Origin: Streptococcus sanguinis SK1 = NCTC 7863
GTDB lineage: Bacteria; Bacillota; Bacilli; Lactobacillales; Streptococcaceae
DNA: 64,000 bases
Assembly: GCF_000194945.1 (NCBI RefSeq)
Contig: NZ_GL878507.1
Coordinates: 1,255,963 to 1,319,962 of the forward strand
Direction: 5' to 3'
The notes under the pieces are model-generated. The model was not told where the DNA came from. It saw only the letters and a list, made by a program, of their open reading frames with translations, and did no database searches. This document shows, in pieces, positions 15,237 to 24,116 of this stretch (the first letter of the stretch is position 1; each line of letters starts with the position of its first letter). The translations under genes and the position numbers were made by a program.

Positions 15237-16844
15237 TTATTTTTTCTCAATATAGCGCAGTGGGAAAGCATTTTCTTCTGGGGCAAAGCGCATGCCATCG
15301 AGTTCTCCCTTGCGATAGACGGAAACAACGGATTGGTAAGTGATTGGAATATAGATAGCTTCATCGTGGAGCATGGTGAGGACTTTCTTGTAGCCTTCAT
15401 CGACTTTTGCCTCATCTGGTTCGACCAGAGTCGCCTTGATAATTTTATCAATTTCTGGCTTAGATGGCAGAGCTTCTAGGGAAACATTTTCTGGGTGGCC
15501 ATGGTCAGCTGGTGAAGTCAGGGCAGTCATCCAAGCATGTGGATCCCAAGGTGCTCCCCAAGAATACGTCAACATCAGGTCAAAGTTTCCTGTCTTGGCA
15601 TTTTCCCAGTAGTCATCTTCTTCCATCGCTTTGAGCTGAACATCAATTCCGATTTTCTTCCATTCTCCTTGGAAGTACTCAACCAAGTCCTTGTCTGTCG
15701 CCTTAGACGAGATATAAGGAACATTTAGGCTCAATTTCTTGCCGTCTTTTTCGCGGATACCGTCAGAGCCTTTCTTCCAGCCTGCTTGATCCAGCATTTT
15801 TTCAGCCAGCTCGATATCGTATTCATAGGGAGTCAGATTGGCGTCAGAGTGCGGTGTAGACTTAGAGAAGATGGTGTCAGCTGGTGTTTCTGTTCCGCGG
15901 AAAATGTCTTTCGCGATAGACTTCTTATCAACTGCATGGTTCATCGCCTGACGGACAGTCTTGTCTTTGAAGATTTCCTGCTTGGCATTCAAGAGCATGA
16001 GGCGGCTGGACATTGGTTGTGATACATCCGTTGTGTACTTGTCATCCTTGGCATACTTGGCAAAGTTATCCAGACCGATAACGCCATTTCCATATATCAA
16101 GTCAACATTGCCAGACTCAAACTCAAGAGCACGGGTTTGTGGATCTGGAATAATCTTGACCGTTACTTCTTTCAATTTAGGCTTTTCACCCCAGTAATTT
16201 TCGTTACGGGTAAAGGTAATGTACTCGTTTTGCTTCTTGTCTTTGACAACCCATTGACCTGTTCCGATTGGCTTTTTGAGGTTGTCCTTAGTCGTGTCAT
16301 CTCCGTCAGGGAAGGCAGCATCAGCTATGAAGCGGATCGGACGAATCATTGATAAATCATAGAGAGTCGCACTGTAGGCTTGTTTGAGCTTAATCTCAAA
16401 GGTATGCTCATCTACAACTCGATAGCTTTCCAGCTGATTGGTGAAGTCAAACCAAGTGTGGTTTTTCTTATTTTCCTCTGAAAAGACAGTATCGAAATTC
16501 CGTTTGACATTCTCAGCATTAAAGTCAGAGTCGTCTGAGAATTTTGCCTTTCTCAGCTTGAAGGTATAGGTTTTACCATCTTCGCTAATATCCCAGCTTT
16601 CAGCTAAGGCTGGCTCGATTTTACCATTGTCACCGTAGCGGACTAGGCCTTCATAGACCATATCCTGAATGACAAATTGGTCTGGATTGTAGCGGTGAGG
16701 ATTGACATCCCCAAAGTCCTCTCCCCAGACCATGGTGAGTTTGTCTTTCTCATTGACCTGTTTGGATGAGTTTGAGTTTTGCTGGCAGCCTACCAAGAAT
16801 AAAGGCAGCAAGAGGACAACTAATAAAAATAATTTTTTTCTCAT
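15237..16844 (-). CDS. nikA: Nickel-type ABC substrate-binding lipoprotein (NikA family)
   Basis: A 535-residue binding lipoprotein with lipobox LVGC (Cys20). Compared from memory with E. coli NikA, several segments match closely: NPHRYNPDQF, MVYEGLVRYG, RPIRFIA, NENYWGEKP, IPDPQTRALEFESGN, WGAPWDPHAWM and HDEAIYIPITY. This is a far better fit than to general oligopeptide-binding proteins. NikA-type proteins capture nickel with a small organic ligand; some relatives take cobalt or other metals. Within a B12 locus, cobalt is a sensible alternative substrate. Confidence 0.8.
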   Translation of the reverse strand: MRKKLFLLVVLLLPLFLVGCQQNSNSSKQVNEKDKLTMVWGEDFGDVNPHRYNPDQFVIQDMVYEGLVRYGDNGKIEPALAESWDISEDGKTYTFKLRKAKFSDDSDFNAENVKRNFDTVFSEENKKNHTWFDFTNQLESYRVVDEHTFEIKLKQAYSATLYDLSMIRPIRFIADAAFPDGDDTTKDNLKKPIGTGQWVVKDKKQNEYITFTRNENYWGEKPKLKEVTVKIIPDPQTRALEFESGNVDLIYGNGVIGLDNFAKYAKDDKYTTDVSQPMSSRLMLLNAKQEIFKDKTVRQAMNHAVDKKSIAKDIFRGTETPADTIFSKSTPHSDANLTPYEYDIELAEKMLDQAGWKKGSDGIREKDGKKLSLNVPYISSKATDKDLVEYFQGEWKKIGIDVQLKAMEEDDYWENAKTGNFDLMLTYSWGAPWDPHAWMTALTSPADHGHPENVSLEALPSKPEIDKIIKATLVEPDEAKVDEGYKKVLTMLHDEAIYIPITYQSVVSVYRKGELDGMRFAPEENAFPLRYIEKK

Positions 16845-16884
16845 TTTTATTGAATCACTTTCTTGTATTCATATTTTTATGATC

Positions 16885-16924
16885 GCAGTCCCAAGAGATA
16901 AGGGGCTGCAGTTTGTGTTTTTTT
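16885..16924 (+). terminator. Hairpin followed by T-run on the plus strand
   Basis: GCAG-CCC (16885-) pairs with GGGG-CTGC (-16909) and the plus strand continues TTTGTGTTTTTTT. All neighbouring genes are on the minus strand, where no T-run follows, so this would stop antisense transcription entering from the left, or act only as an RNA hairpin between the two ABC operons. Confidence 0.4.
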
Positions 16925-16929
16925 GATGA

Positions 16930-17739
16930 TTAACTCATGCGGTTGTACTTGCTGTTCAGAGCGTCTCCGAATTTGGTAAAGAGGAGAATGGTCAGAATCA
17001 GCAAGATACAAGGGAAGACCACAATCCAAGGGGCTTCCTGAATGTAAATCCGGCCGTCATTGATCATGGCTCCCCACTCAGGCGACGGTGCCTGTGCTCC
17101 CAGACCGACAAAGCTGAGACCAGCGATTTCCATGATAATGGTGCTGATGTCAAAGCTCATAGTCGTCAGAATCTGAGGAAAAAGACTGGGGAAATAATAG
17201 TTTTTCAGAGTCGTCCAAAAACTATTGCCATACATTTTCGAGGACTGGATATAGGGTTCATTTTTCAGCTGCAGGGTCATGGAACGCATCAGGTAGGCAT
17301 ACTTGGTCCAGGCCGTCAGGCAGATAGCGATGAGGGTTTGCTGGAGACCGATGCCCAAGATACTGACGATAGCAATGACCAAAATGATAGATGGGAAAGA
17401 TTGAAAAGCAGTGATTACTAGCAAGATGAACTGGTCGAATTTCCCTCCAATGAAGGCGCTGGTCACCCCGATAAAGGAGCCCACCGCCGCAATCAGCATT
17501 AGAATCATCAGGGCTGGCAGAACTGTTTCCGCACCTCCGCTTACTGCACGCGCAAAGACAGACCGGCCTAGAGCGTCTGTTCCGAACCACTCACTGCTGC
17601 TCGGTCCTTGCAGGGCTTGTCCCAGATTGACCTTGGTCAAACTGTCACCCAAGAGACGAGGAGCCAAGGAGGATAGGACCAGGGCCAGGATGATAAGGCC
17701 GCCCAAGACTAAGAGTTTTCGATTGATTTTCTTATCCAT
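16930..17739 (-). CDS. ABC transporter permease, OppC/NikC type (second system)
   Basis: A 269-residue permease with the family segment WFGTDALGRSVFARAVSGG and a conserved cytoplasmic loop near MTLQLKNEPYIQSSKMYGNS. Six hydrophobic segments. It is the last gene of a six-gene operon starting at 22781 and overlaps the preceding permease by 8 nt. Confidence 0.82.
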   Translation of the reverse strand: MDKKINRKLLVLGGLIILALVLSSLAPRLLGDSLTKVNLGQALQGPSSSEWFGTDALGRSVFARAVSGGAETVLPALMILMLIAAVGSFIGVTSAFIGGKFDQFILLVITAFQSFPSIILVIAIVSILGIGLQQTLIAICLTAWTKYAYLMRSMTLQLKNEPYIQSSKMYGNSFWTTLKNYYFPSLFPQILTTMSFDISTIIMEIAGLSFVGLGAQAPSPEWGAMINDGRIYIQEAPWIVVFPCILLILTILLFTKFGDALNSKYNRMS

Positions 17740-18727
17740 ACGAGCCCTCCTTGCTTGTTTTTAGTCTCTTCATGCGCGGCAGCAGTTTGGGATTTTCCTG
17801 AGCCAGTCGGACGCGAGGATTGAGCCAAACCGTAAGCAGCTGAAAGACTAGATTTACAGTCAAGACCCCAGCTGTAATAAAGAGGACCGCCCCCTGAATG
17901 AGGGGATAATCCCGCTTGGCAACTACTCCAATCAGCATCTTACCGATACCCGGCCAGGAAAAGAGATGCTCGATAATAGCTACACCACCCAAGAGCGAGC
18001 CCAGAGAAAGGCTGACCAAGGTGAGAAGAAAGGGCAGGACATTGTAAATCACGTCATGCAAAAGGATATGCCCCTCTCGAATCCCCCGACCCCGCGCACC
18101 TTCGACTTCTGGTGAATGCAGCACTTCTATCAGAGCGGTCCGCAGCTGCGGAATATAGCGAGTGGACATGATCATGGCCAGTGTTATGACTGGCAAGACT
18201 AAGCCCAGCTCATTGGCCGTTGCCTGAATGGGAAGCCAGTGCAGCTGAACAGAAAAGATCAGAATCAGGATAATCCCCATAACAAAGCTAGGAATGGCAT
18301 TCAGAAAAGCCAGACCTGCCATCAAGAAGCGGTCAACCGGCTTTCCAGCATGGTAGGATGTGTAGAGAGCTGTCGGCAAGGAAATTCCCAGAGTTGCTAG
18401 CAGGGTATAAAAAGCTAGGTAGACTGTATTGGGAAAATAGAAAACAAGCTGCTCCCAGACCGAAGCTCCGGAATTATAGGTCACACCAAAGTCGCCATGG
18501 ACAATCCTGCCCAGCCAGGCCAGATATTGCTCCATAAAGCTGCCATTCAGGCCCATTTCCGCCCGCTTGATTTCCAGCAGTTCCTTGGTAAAAGGAATTC
18601 CCTGAGCGTTGAGAATGCTCTCAGCCGGATCTCCCGGTGCTAGATAAACCAGTAAAAAGGAGATAAAGCTGACACAGAGCAGGATGAGGACGAATTGCAG
18701 AATCGTTTTGATAATAAATTTAATCAT
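17732..18727 (-). CDS. ABC transporter permease, OppB/NikB type (second system)
   Basis: A 331-residue permease with the DppB-type N-terminus (IKTILQFVLILLCVSFISF), the LAPGDPAESIL motif, AEMGLNGSFMEQYLAWLG and IEHLFSWPGIGKML. It overlaps the deacylase gene upstream by 8 nt and the partner permease by 8 nt, indicating one translationally coupled operon. Confidence 0.82.
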   Translation of the reverse strand: MIKFIIKTILQFVLILLCVSFISFLLVYLAPGDPAESILNAQGIPFTKELLEIKRAEMGLNGSFMEQYLAWLGRIVHGDFGVTYNSGASVWEQLVFYFPNTVYLAFYTLLATLGISLPTALYTSYHAGKPVDRFLMAGLAFLNAIPSFVMGIILILIFSVQLHWLPIQATANELGLVLPVITLAMIMSTRYIPQLRTALIEVLHSPEVEGARGRGIREGHILLHDVIYNVLPFLLTLVSLSLGSLLGGVAIIEHLFSWPGIGKMLIGVVAKRDYPLIQGAVLFITAGVLTVNLVFQLLTVWLNPRVRLAQENPKLLPRMKRLKTSKEGSYG

Positions 18728-19703
18728 GCGCCTCCCTTTCAGATGTCTGGTAGCTTTCAGGCTTCTTGCTAGCTACGGCCAGCAGCACTTCGCCTTGGTG
18801 GACGACCAGGGTCGCCTTCTGGTAGAGGACCAGACCGTCTTCCTTGGCAGTCACCTTTTCTAAAATATTGCCATAGATATCACAGATTTCGCCGATGACC
18901 TGACCAGCCTGTACTGTTTGATTGGGCCGGACAAAGCACATCCAGCAGCCCGACCTCTGACAGGTCAGATAATAACTGTCATCAAAGATCAGCGGCGCCT
19001 GCTTATAATAGGGCATGATCCCTTCAAAAAGATAGCGGGCGACTTGCTTGACTGACTCCTTCATAGCCAGTACATCCTCTGGCAGACAGGTGCCATTTTC
19101 CCCCTGCTCCAGCAGGATGCTAGGCAAACCATAGTCCACCGAGGCAGCGTGATAAAGATTGCCGCAGTCTTGAGATTGATAGATTATCGGTGTCCCAGAA
19201 GCTTGCAGCATCTGATAGGACTTTTCCATCACCTCTGGATTTGCCCGCAGAGAATAGTAACCATGCGGTGTCAGCAGTTCTTCCCGATTGCCACTGTGCA
19301 GGTCAATGAGGAAGTCACTGACACTAAAGACCTGACTCTCAATCACAGACCGAATCTGATAGCTGAGGCTGGAAACTGGATCTTGGTCCTGAAAGATCCT
19401 GTTTAGATTGAGGCCGTCCTCAGGTACAAGCGTCGTCTCCCGAGCCCAGAAGCCGCTGACATTGACTGCATGCAGGAGGAGGACAGAGCCCTGAAAGTTA
19501 AAGTCCCATTCATGCGCTAAGTCCATCAGCGCCTTGACACCGACATATTCGCAGCCATGGACTGCCGCACAGATAGTTAGCAAGGGCTGGGAGGCCTGTC
19601 CTTTGAGCAGGGTGTACTGGATAGCCAGCTCATCTGTGATGGGCAGACTTCCTTGATAGCTGCTGCATGGAGCCATAGAGTTTAGTTCTTGTTTAATCCT
19701 CAT
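18720..19703 (-). CDS. Succinylglutamate desuccinylase/aspartoacylase-family zinc deacylase
   Basis: The start is taken at the ATG at 19703 (GGGAGG-ATAAAG in front, inside the previous gene); a longer frame begins at 19748. The AstE/AspA metallocarboxypeptidase-like fold is shown by zinc-ligand motif HGCEY (about 50), then LHAVNVSGFWAR, and the third ligand in IDLHSG (about 130), followed by a C-terminal beta-rich domain. Such enzymes remove acyl groups from N-acyl amino acids. Sitting between the ATPases and permeases of an ABC operon, it may process the imported molecule after uptake, or release metal from an acylated ligand; substrate unknown. Confidence 0.8.
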   Translation of the reverse strand: MRIKQELNSMAPCSSYQGSLPITDELAIQYTLLKGQASQPLLTICAAVHGCEYVGVKALMDLAHEWDFNFQGSVLLLHAVNVSGFWARETTLVPEDGLNLNRIFQDQDPVSSLSYQIRSVIESQVFSVSDFLIDLHSGNREELLTPHGYYSLRANPEVMEKSYQMLQASGTPIIYQSQDCGNLYHAASVDYGLPSILLEQGENGTCLPEDVLAMKESVKQVARYLFEGIMPYYKQAPLIFDDSYYLTCQRSGCWMCFVRPNQTVQAGQVIGEICDIYGNILEKVTAKEDGLVLYQKATLVVHQGEVLLAVASKKPESYQTSEREAHD

Positions 19704-20463
19704 CTTTATCCTCCCTGTACTGACTGAGCAAGAGCTTGGTATAGTCACTCTTGGGAGCAGAGACGACCTCTCGCATGCTGCCCTTCTCCTGCACGATTCC
19801 GTCCTTGAGGACGATCAAATCTTCCGCAAAATTGCTGACCAGAGCGATGTCATGAGAGATGAAGAGAAAGGAGGTCTGCGAGCGTTCCTTGATGTCTGCC
19901 AGCAGCTGCATGACTTCATACTGAACGGTCACATCCAGAGCACTGGTGATTTCATCGCAGATGAGCACATTGGGATTAATCAGCAAGGCACGGGCAATAG
20001 CTGCCCGCTGACATTCTCCTCCGCTCAGCTGGTGTGGCAGCCGCTGAGCAAGCTCAGGTGACAGACCAACTGAGGTCAGCAAGTCACAGATGGCCTGCTT
20101 TCTATCTGACTGCTGCTGATAGAGAGAGAAGTTTCGACAGACCTCTTCTAGGCTCTGCTGAATGCTGCGCTTGGGATGAAAGGTCGACTGGGGCTGCTGG
20201 GCGATGTACTGGACTCGAGCATAGTAGTCCCTGTCCTTGTAGGCAGCGACTGGCTTACCCAGTAGAGTCAGCTCCCCTTGGTCTGGCTTTAAAAAGCGGC
20301 ATATAAGGTTGGCAATGGTACTCTTGCCAGATCCTGACTCTCCGACCAAGCCCATAGCTCGTCCCTTTTCTAAGCTAACATCAATATCAAAGACACCAAT
20401 TCTCCGATTACCAATCTGACCATACTCGTAGGTCAGCTGGCGACCGACCAATACTTGATTCAT
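19693..20463 (-). CDS. ABC transporter ATPase, OppF type (second system)
   Basis: A 256-residue ATPase with Walker A GESGSGKST, Q-loop YIAQQPQSTFHP, signature LSGGECQR, Walker B VLICDEITSALD and switch histidine FISHD. It overlaps the OppD-type ATPase by 4 nt and carries the ribosome site for the deacylase gene in its last codons. Confidence 0.85.
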   Translation of the reverse strand: MNQVLVGRQLTYEYGQIGNRRIGVFDIDVSLEKGRAMGLVGESGSGKSTIANLICRFLKPDQGELTLLGKPVAAYKDRDYYARVQYIAQQPQSTFHPKRSIQQSLEEVCRNFSLYQQQSDRKQAICDLLTSVGLSPELAQRLPHQLSGGECQRAAIARALLINPNVLICDEITSALDVTVQYEVMQLLADIKERSQTSFLFISHDIALVSNFAEDLIVLKDGIVQEKGSMREVVSAPKSDYTKLLLSQYREDKDED

Positions 20464-21242
20464 AGCTCACCCTCTTCTCTAAACTCTGCCAGTTTTGGCA
20501 CAGCCTTTAGCAATTTCTGGGTATAGGCCTGCTCAGGATGGAGGAGAACTTGATGGGCTGGACCACTTTCGACAATCTGCCCTTCCTTCATGACGACTAC
20601 TTTTTGTGCCAGATGCTCAGCTACACTGATATCATGTGTGACAAAGAGAATGGCCATGTTTTCCTCCTGATGAAGCTTGCTCAAGAGATCAAGCAGCTTC
20701 ATTTTCGACAGGACATCCAGAGCGCTGGTCGGCTCATCAGCCAGAAGCAGTTTGGGCCTGCTGGCTAGAGCTAGCGCCACACCGACCAGCTGCATCATAC
20801 CACCGCTGAGCTCGAAAGGATACTTATTGACGACTTTTTCAGGCAGCAGTCCCACCATCTCTAGACATTCCTCCAAGGGACGGAGATTTGCTGCTTGCTG
20901 GCCCTGATTTTTCACCAAGTCCTGATAATGCTTTTTGATCTTACGGCGGTTATTGAAGCTGAGACTGGCATGCTGACTAATCCAGGCCACTTCTCGGCCT
21001 ACAAAAGTCAGATAAATGCGGTGGTCCTGGGGCTGAATTTCCTGCCCCTCAAAGGTAATACTGCCCTCTGTTACTGTCAGCCCCCTAAGAGGGAGACCTA
21101 GCAGCATCTTGAGCAGGGTGGACTTGCCACTGCCACTCTCGCCCACAATCGAAAGGGACTCCCCCTCAGCAAGAGAGAGGGAGACCCGATCGAGAATGAC
21201 TTTATCTGCTGACTGCACCAGCAGATCTTTCATTTCCAGCAT
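20460..21242 (-). CDS. ABC transporter ATPase, OppD type (second system)
   Basis: A 260-residue ATPase with Walker A GESGSGKST, signature LSGGMMQLV, Walker B LLLADEPTSALD and switch FVTHD. It begins 3 nt after the binding-protein gene. Domain content matches the ATPase that pairs with OppF-type subunits in peptide, nickel and metallophore importers. Confidence 0.85.
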   Translation of the reverse strand: MLEMKDLLVQSADKVILDRVSLSLAEGESLSIVGESGSGKSTLLKMLLGLPLRGLTVTEGSITFEGQEIQPQDHRIYLTFVGREVAWISQHASLSFNNRRKIKKHYQDLVKNQGQQAANLRPLEECLEMVGLLPEKVVNKYPFELSGGMMQLVGVALALASRPKLLLADEPTSALDVLSKMKLLDLLSKLHQEENMAILFVTHDISVAEHLAQKVVVMKEGQIVESGPAHQVLLHPEQAYTQKLLKAVPKLAEFREEGEL

Positions 21243-21245
21243 GTT

Positions 21246-22781
21246 TTATTCCTTTGATAGTTTGTTGCTGACGTGATAGTAGTCTGTTGGATGGGATTCC
21301 AAACCAGAAACGGACTTGTCCATTACCAGAGCGACCTTGAAGAAGCCGATGATGGTAAAGCCGTAGTCCTTATCCATGATTTCTTGGATTTCCTTGCTGA
21401 GCTGATTACGCTTAGCTGGATCAGTTTCAGTCGCTAACTCTTCGATTTTCTTGTCTGCTTCTGGGTTGCTGTAGTGACCGATATTGGCTGTACCATTGGT
21501 CTTAACGGCACTGTTAAAGAAGGCATATGGATCACCGATAGGAGCTGCTACCACCGCGTAAGGTGTGAAGGCATAGTCCTTTTCACTGGCAACGGCACTG
21601 ACTTCAACTTTCTTAATAGTCGCTTCGATTCCGACTTCCTTGAGTTGTTGTTGGCTTGCTTCTACAGCCAGCGGCATTTCAGGCAGACGAGTAAAGGACA
21701 GCAGCTCAATGCTGACTTTTTGACCGTCTTTTTCACGGTAGCCATCGCCGTCAGTATCCTTGTAGCCAGCTTCATCCAAGAGTTTTTTAGCTTTTTCTAC
21801 GTTAAATTCATGGACACTCTTTTGCAGGGCAAAGGCAAATCCTTTAGGGAAAGGGCCAACAGCTGGCACAGCTGAGCCTTTAAAGAGGGATTCAGAGTAG
21901 GTCTTCTTGTCTACCAAGGTATCTAAAGCCTGACGGAACTTGTCATCTGCTACGTAAGGATTTTCAAAGTTATAGTAGTAAGCTAGGTAGCGGGAACCTT
22001 CTACTTCAGAAATTTTGTAGTTCTTATCGGAAGCATAAGTACTTAGATTTGCATAAGGCAGACCATAGACGGCATCAACTTCCTTAGACTTGAGGGCTGC
22101 AGAAATAGCTGTCGGATCAGAGAAGTATTTGATCTTCAGATTAGCAACTTTTGGCTTGCCATCCCAGTAGTCATCATAAGCCTTGAGCTCTGCTCCGCTC
22201 TCAGGAGTGTACTTGGTCACCATGTAAGGGCCAGTTCCGACAGGAGCCTTGTCAGATGCACTCTTGCCAGTCGTATCGACAATGGCGGAGTATGGCTCTG
22301 CCAAGAGATTCGCCATGATAGGTTGCACAGCCTTTGTCTTGATGGTCACGGTTTGACCCTCCGCAGAGATGCTGTCAATGCCCAGATCAGCAGCTGCCCG
22401 CTCACTCTTCTCAACCAGACGTTCTAGAGAAGCTTTGACCTTTTCACCGGTCATTTTTTCACCATTTTGGAAGACAACCTTATCCTTGAGGGTAATTTTC
22501 CACTCTAGGTCTGATACTGCTTCGATTTTCTCAGCCAACCAAGGTTTCACCTCAAGTTTGTCGTCCATCTTAAAGAGGGTTTCTCCCACTCCGTAACGGA
22601 CCGTGAACCAGCCATTGTATTCCGCTGCTGGGTCAATATTTTCTGGAAATTGTGTATAGCCAATAGTCACAGTCTTGCTGTCACCATCGCCAGCAGGCTC
22701 GCTGGTTTTGCTAGGGTTTACACAGGAAGCTAGGGCTAGGCCTGCCAAGGTTAAAACCATTATTTTTTTTAAATATTTCAT
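21246..22781 (-). CDS. ABC substrate-binding lipoprotein (peptide/nickel/metallophore type)
   Basis: The start is placed at the ATG at 22781 because MKYLKKIMVLTLAGLALASC is a complete lipoprotein signal (lipobox LASC, Cys20); the frame is open 20 codons further upstream from a TTG. The mature protein, about 490 residues, is of the SBP_bac_5 class, with ENIDPAAEYNGWFTVRYGVGE and KPWLAEKIE. The EYNGW-VRYG-GETL pattern recalls staphylococcal metallophore/nickel binding proteins (comparison from memory). It heads a six-gene import operon containing a deacylase. Confidence 0.8.
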   Translation of the reverse strand: MKYLKKIMVLTLAGLALASCVNPSKTSEPAGDGDSKTVTIGYTQFPENIDPAAEYNGWFTVRYGVGETLFKMDDKLEVKPWLAEKIEAVSDLEWKITLKDKVVFQNGEKMTGEKVKASLERLVEKSERAAADLGIDSISAEGQTVTIKTKAVQPIMANLLAEPYSAIVDTTGKSASDKAPVGTGPYMVTKYTPESGAELKAYDDYWDGKPKVANLKIKYFSDPTAISAALKSKEVDAVYGLPYANLSTYASDKNYKISEVEGSRYLAYYYNFENPYVADDKFRQALDTLVDKKTYSESLFKGSAVPAVGPFPKGFAFALQKSVHEFNVEKAKKLLDEAGYKDTDGDGYREKDGQKVSIELLSFTRLPEMPLAVEASQQQLKEVGIEATIKKVEVSAVASEKDYAFTPYAVVAAPIGDPYAFFNSAVKTNGTANIGHYSNPEADKKIEELATETDPAKRNQLSKEIQEIMDKDYGFTIIGFFKVALVMDKSVSGLESHPTDYYHVSNKLSKE

Positions 22782-22865
22782 AAAATATTCAAATTCCTTT
22801 TCTATTTTGTAAACTACTTTTAGACGTTCTGTCCTAGTCAAATCTAAATACGCTTCGCTCTCTGT

Positions 22866-22928
22866 CTAAGGTGGTTCTATGTCCTGAAGATGAGAGAGCA
22901 GACGAGTGAAAAACAAATGATTGCTCAT
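22866..22928 (-). CDS. 20-residue leader peptide-like ORF
   Basis: An ATG at 22928 is preceded by AAGGAGGAAAGAGG, one of the strongest ribosome sites in the region, and opens a 20-codon frame (MSNHLFFTRLL... ending IEPP) that stops at 22866. It lies between the flavin oxidoreductase gene and the second ABC operon. It could be a translated leader peptide or a chance frame behind a strong Shine-Dalgarno; nothing else supports function. Confidence 0.35.
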   Translation of the reverse strand: MSNHLFFTRLLSHLQDIEPP

Positions 22929-22957
22929 CCTCTTTCCTCCTTGGGGATGTGCTTGTC

Positions 22958-24061
22958 TTAATCTTTTCCTTCCAGATAGCTTCTAGCATCTTCGACAAAG
23001 GCAGTTGGCAAAGCCAGGTCAGCCTGCAACTCATCGCGATAAGTTCGGATGACTTCTTCCTCTCGGCCGGAGACAACCTTTTCAGCCCAGTCTGGGTCTA
23101 GGAGCAGGGCCTTGCCGAGGGCAAAGAGCGGAATCCCCGCATCCAATACTAGCTGGGCATCCTGCTTGGTCTTTATCTGACCGACACCAATAAGGGGTAC
23201 TCTACCATTAATTTTTTTGATAATTTTCTGAATCACTGGCTCTGAGTCCTGAGAATCTCTGATAGACGAGCGCCAGACATCAGAGGTCGAAATATGTAGA
23301 TAGTCCACTTGATGATAGATGAGCTGCTCCAGCAACTGCAGGGTGTCATAAAGCTGGATACCTGGCTCTTCAATCTCTTCTGGAGAAAAGCGGTAGCCAA
23401 TCAGGAAGGGGCGGTCGGCCTCTTCTTTGACTAGTTGCTTGGCTCTTTTCAGCAAGGTCTTTGGAAAGCGCAGGCGGTTGTTAAGACTGCCGCCCCACTT
23501 GTCCTTACGAACATTGGAATGAGGAGAGACAAACTGCTGGATCAGGTAGGTATTGGCGCCATGAAGCTCGACTCCGTCAAATCCAGCCTGAATGGCCCGT
23601 CTGATAGCTGACAGAAAATCCTCTATCACCTGCTCCACTTCAGAATTCTTGAGCGCCCTCGGCTCTGCCAGATAGTCGCGCGGAGCCTTGACAGCGCTGG
23701 GTGCTACTGGCTGACCGTCAATCAAATCAGGCAGAACCATACGACCACCGTGATAGAGCTGAACAATAGCCAGAGCCCCTTGGTCCTTGATGGCCTTGGC
23801 CAGACGGCTAAGCCCCTCAATCTTATCGTCCTCGGCGCCGCTGAAGCTCTCCGCAAAGGACTTGCCCAGAGGATGGACATAGGTACTGCCAGTAATGACC
23901 ATACCAACCGACCTAGACCGACGGGCAAAAAAGTCAATATCTGCCTGAGATACATAGCCACCGGGCTCACTAGCGCAGATGGTCATAGGAGCCAAGACAA
24001 CGCGATTGCGCATGGCCTGGCCATTTTTAAAAGTGAATTCATCCTGAATCTGTGTATTCAT
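22958..24061 (-). CDS. NADH:flavin oxidoreductase, Old Yellow Enzyme family
   Basis: Start set at the ATG at 24061 (GAGGTGAGCAG in front); the frame is open 51 codons further up without family similarity. The TIM-barrel FMN enzyme shows LAPMTICASEPGGYVS, VQLYHGGR (about 100-107), the FDGVELHGANTYLIQQF active-site segment with histidine, and LIGVGQIKTKQDAQ near the phosphate site. About 367 residues, the usual length for the single-domain class. It follows cobC by 55 nt and may be co-transcribed with the B12 operon; an electron-supply role in corrin reduction is possible but unproven. Confidence 0.88.
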   Translation of the reverse strand: MNTQIQDEFTFKNGQAMRNRVVLAPMTICASEPGGYVSQADIDFFARRSRSVGMVITGSTYVHPLGKSFAESFSGAEDDKIEGLSRLAKAIKDQGALAIVQLYHGGRMVLPDLIDGQPVAPSAVKAPRDYLAEPRALKNSEVEQVIEDFLSAIRRAIQAGFDGVELHGANTYLIQQFVSPHSNVRKDKWGGSLNNRLRFPKTLLKRAKQLVKEEADRPFLIGYRFSPEEIEEPGIQLYDTLQLLEQLIYHQVDYLHISTSDVWRSSIRDSQDSEPVIQKIIKKINGRVPLIGVGQIKTKQDAQLVLDAGIPLFALGKALLLDPDWAEKVVSGREEEVIRTYRDELQADLALPTAFVEDARSYLEGKD

Positions 24062-24116
24062 CTGCTCACCTCTTTCCCAAGATAAATCATGTCGTTTGTT
24101 TTTAAATAATAGAGCC

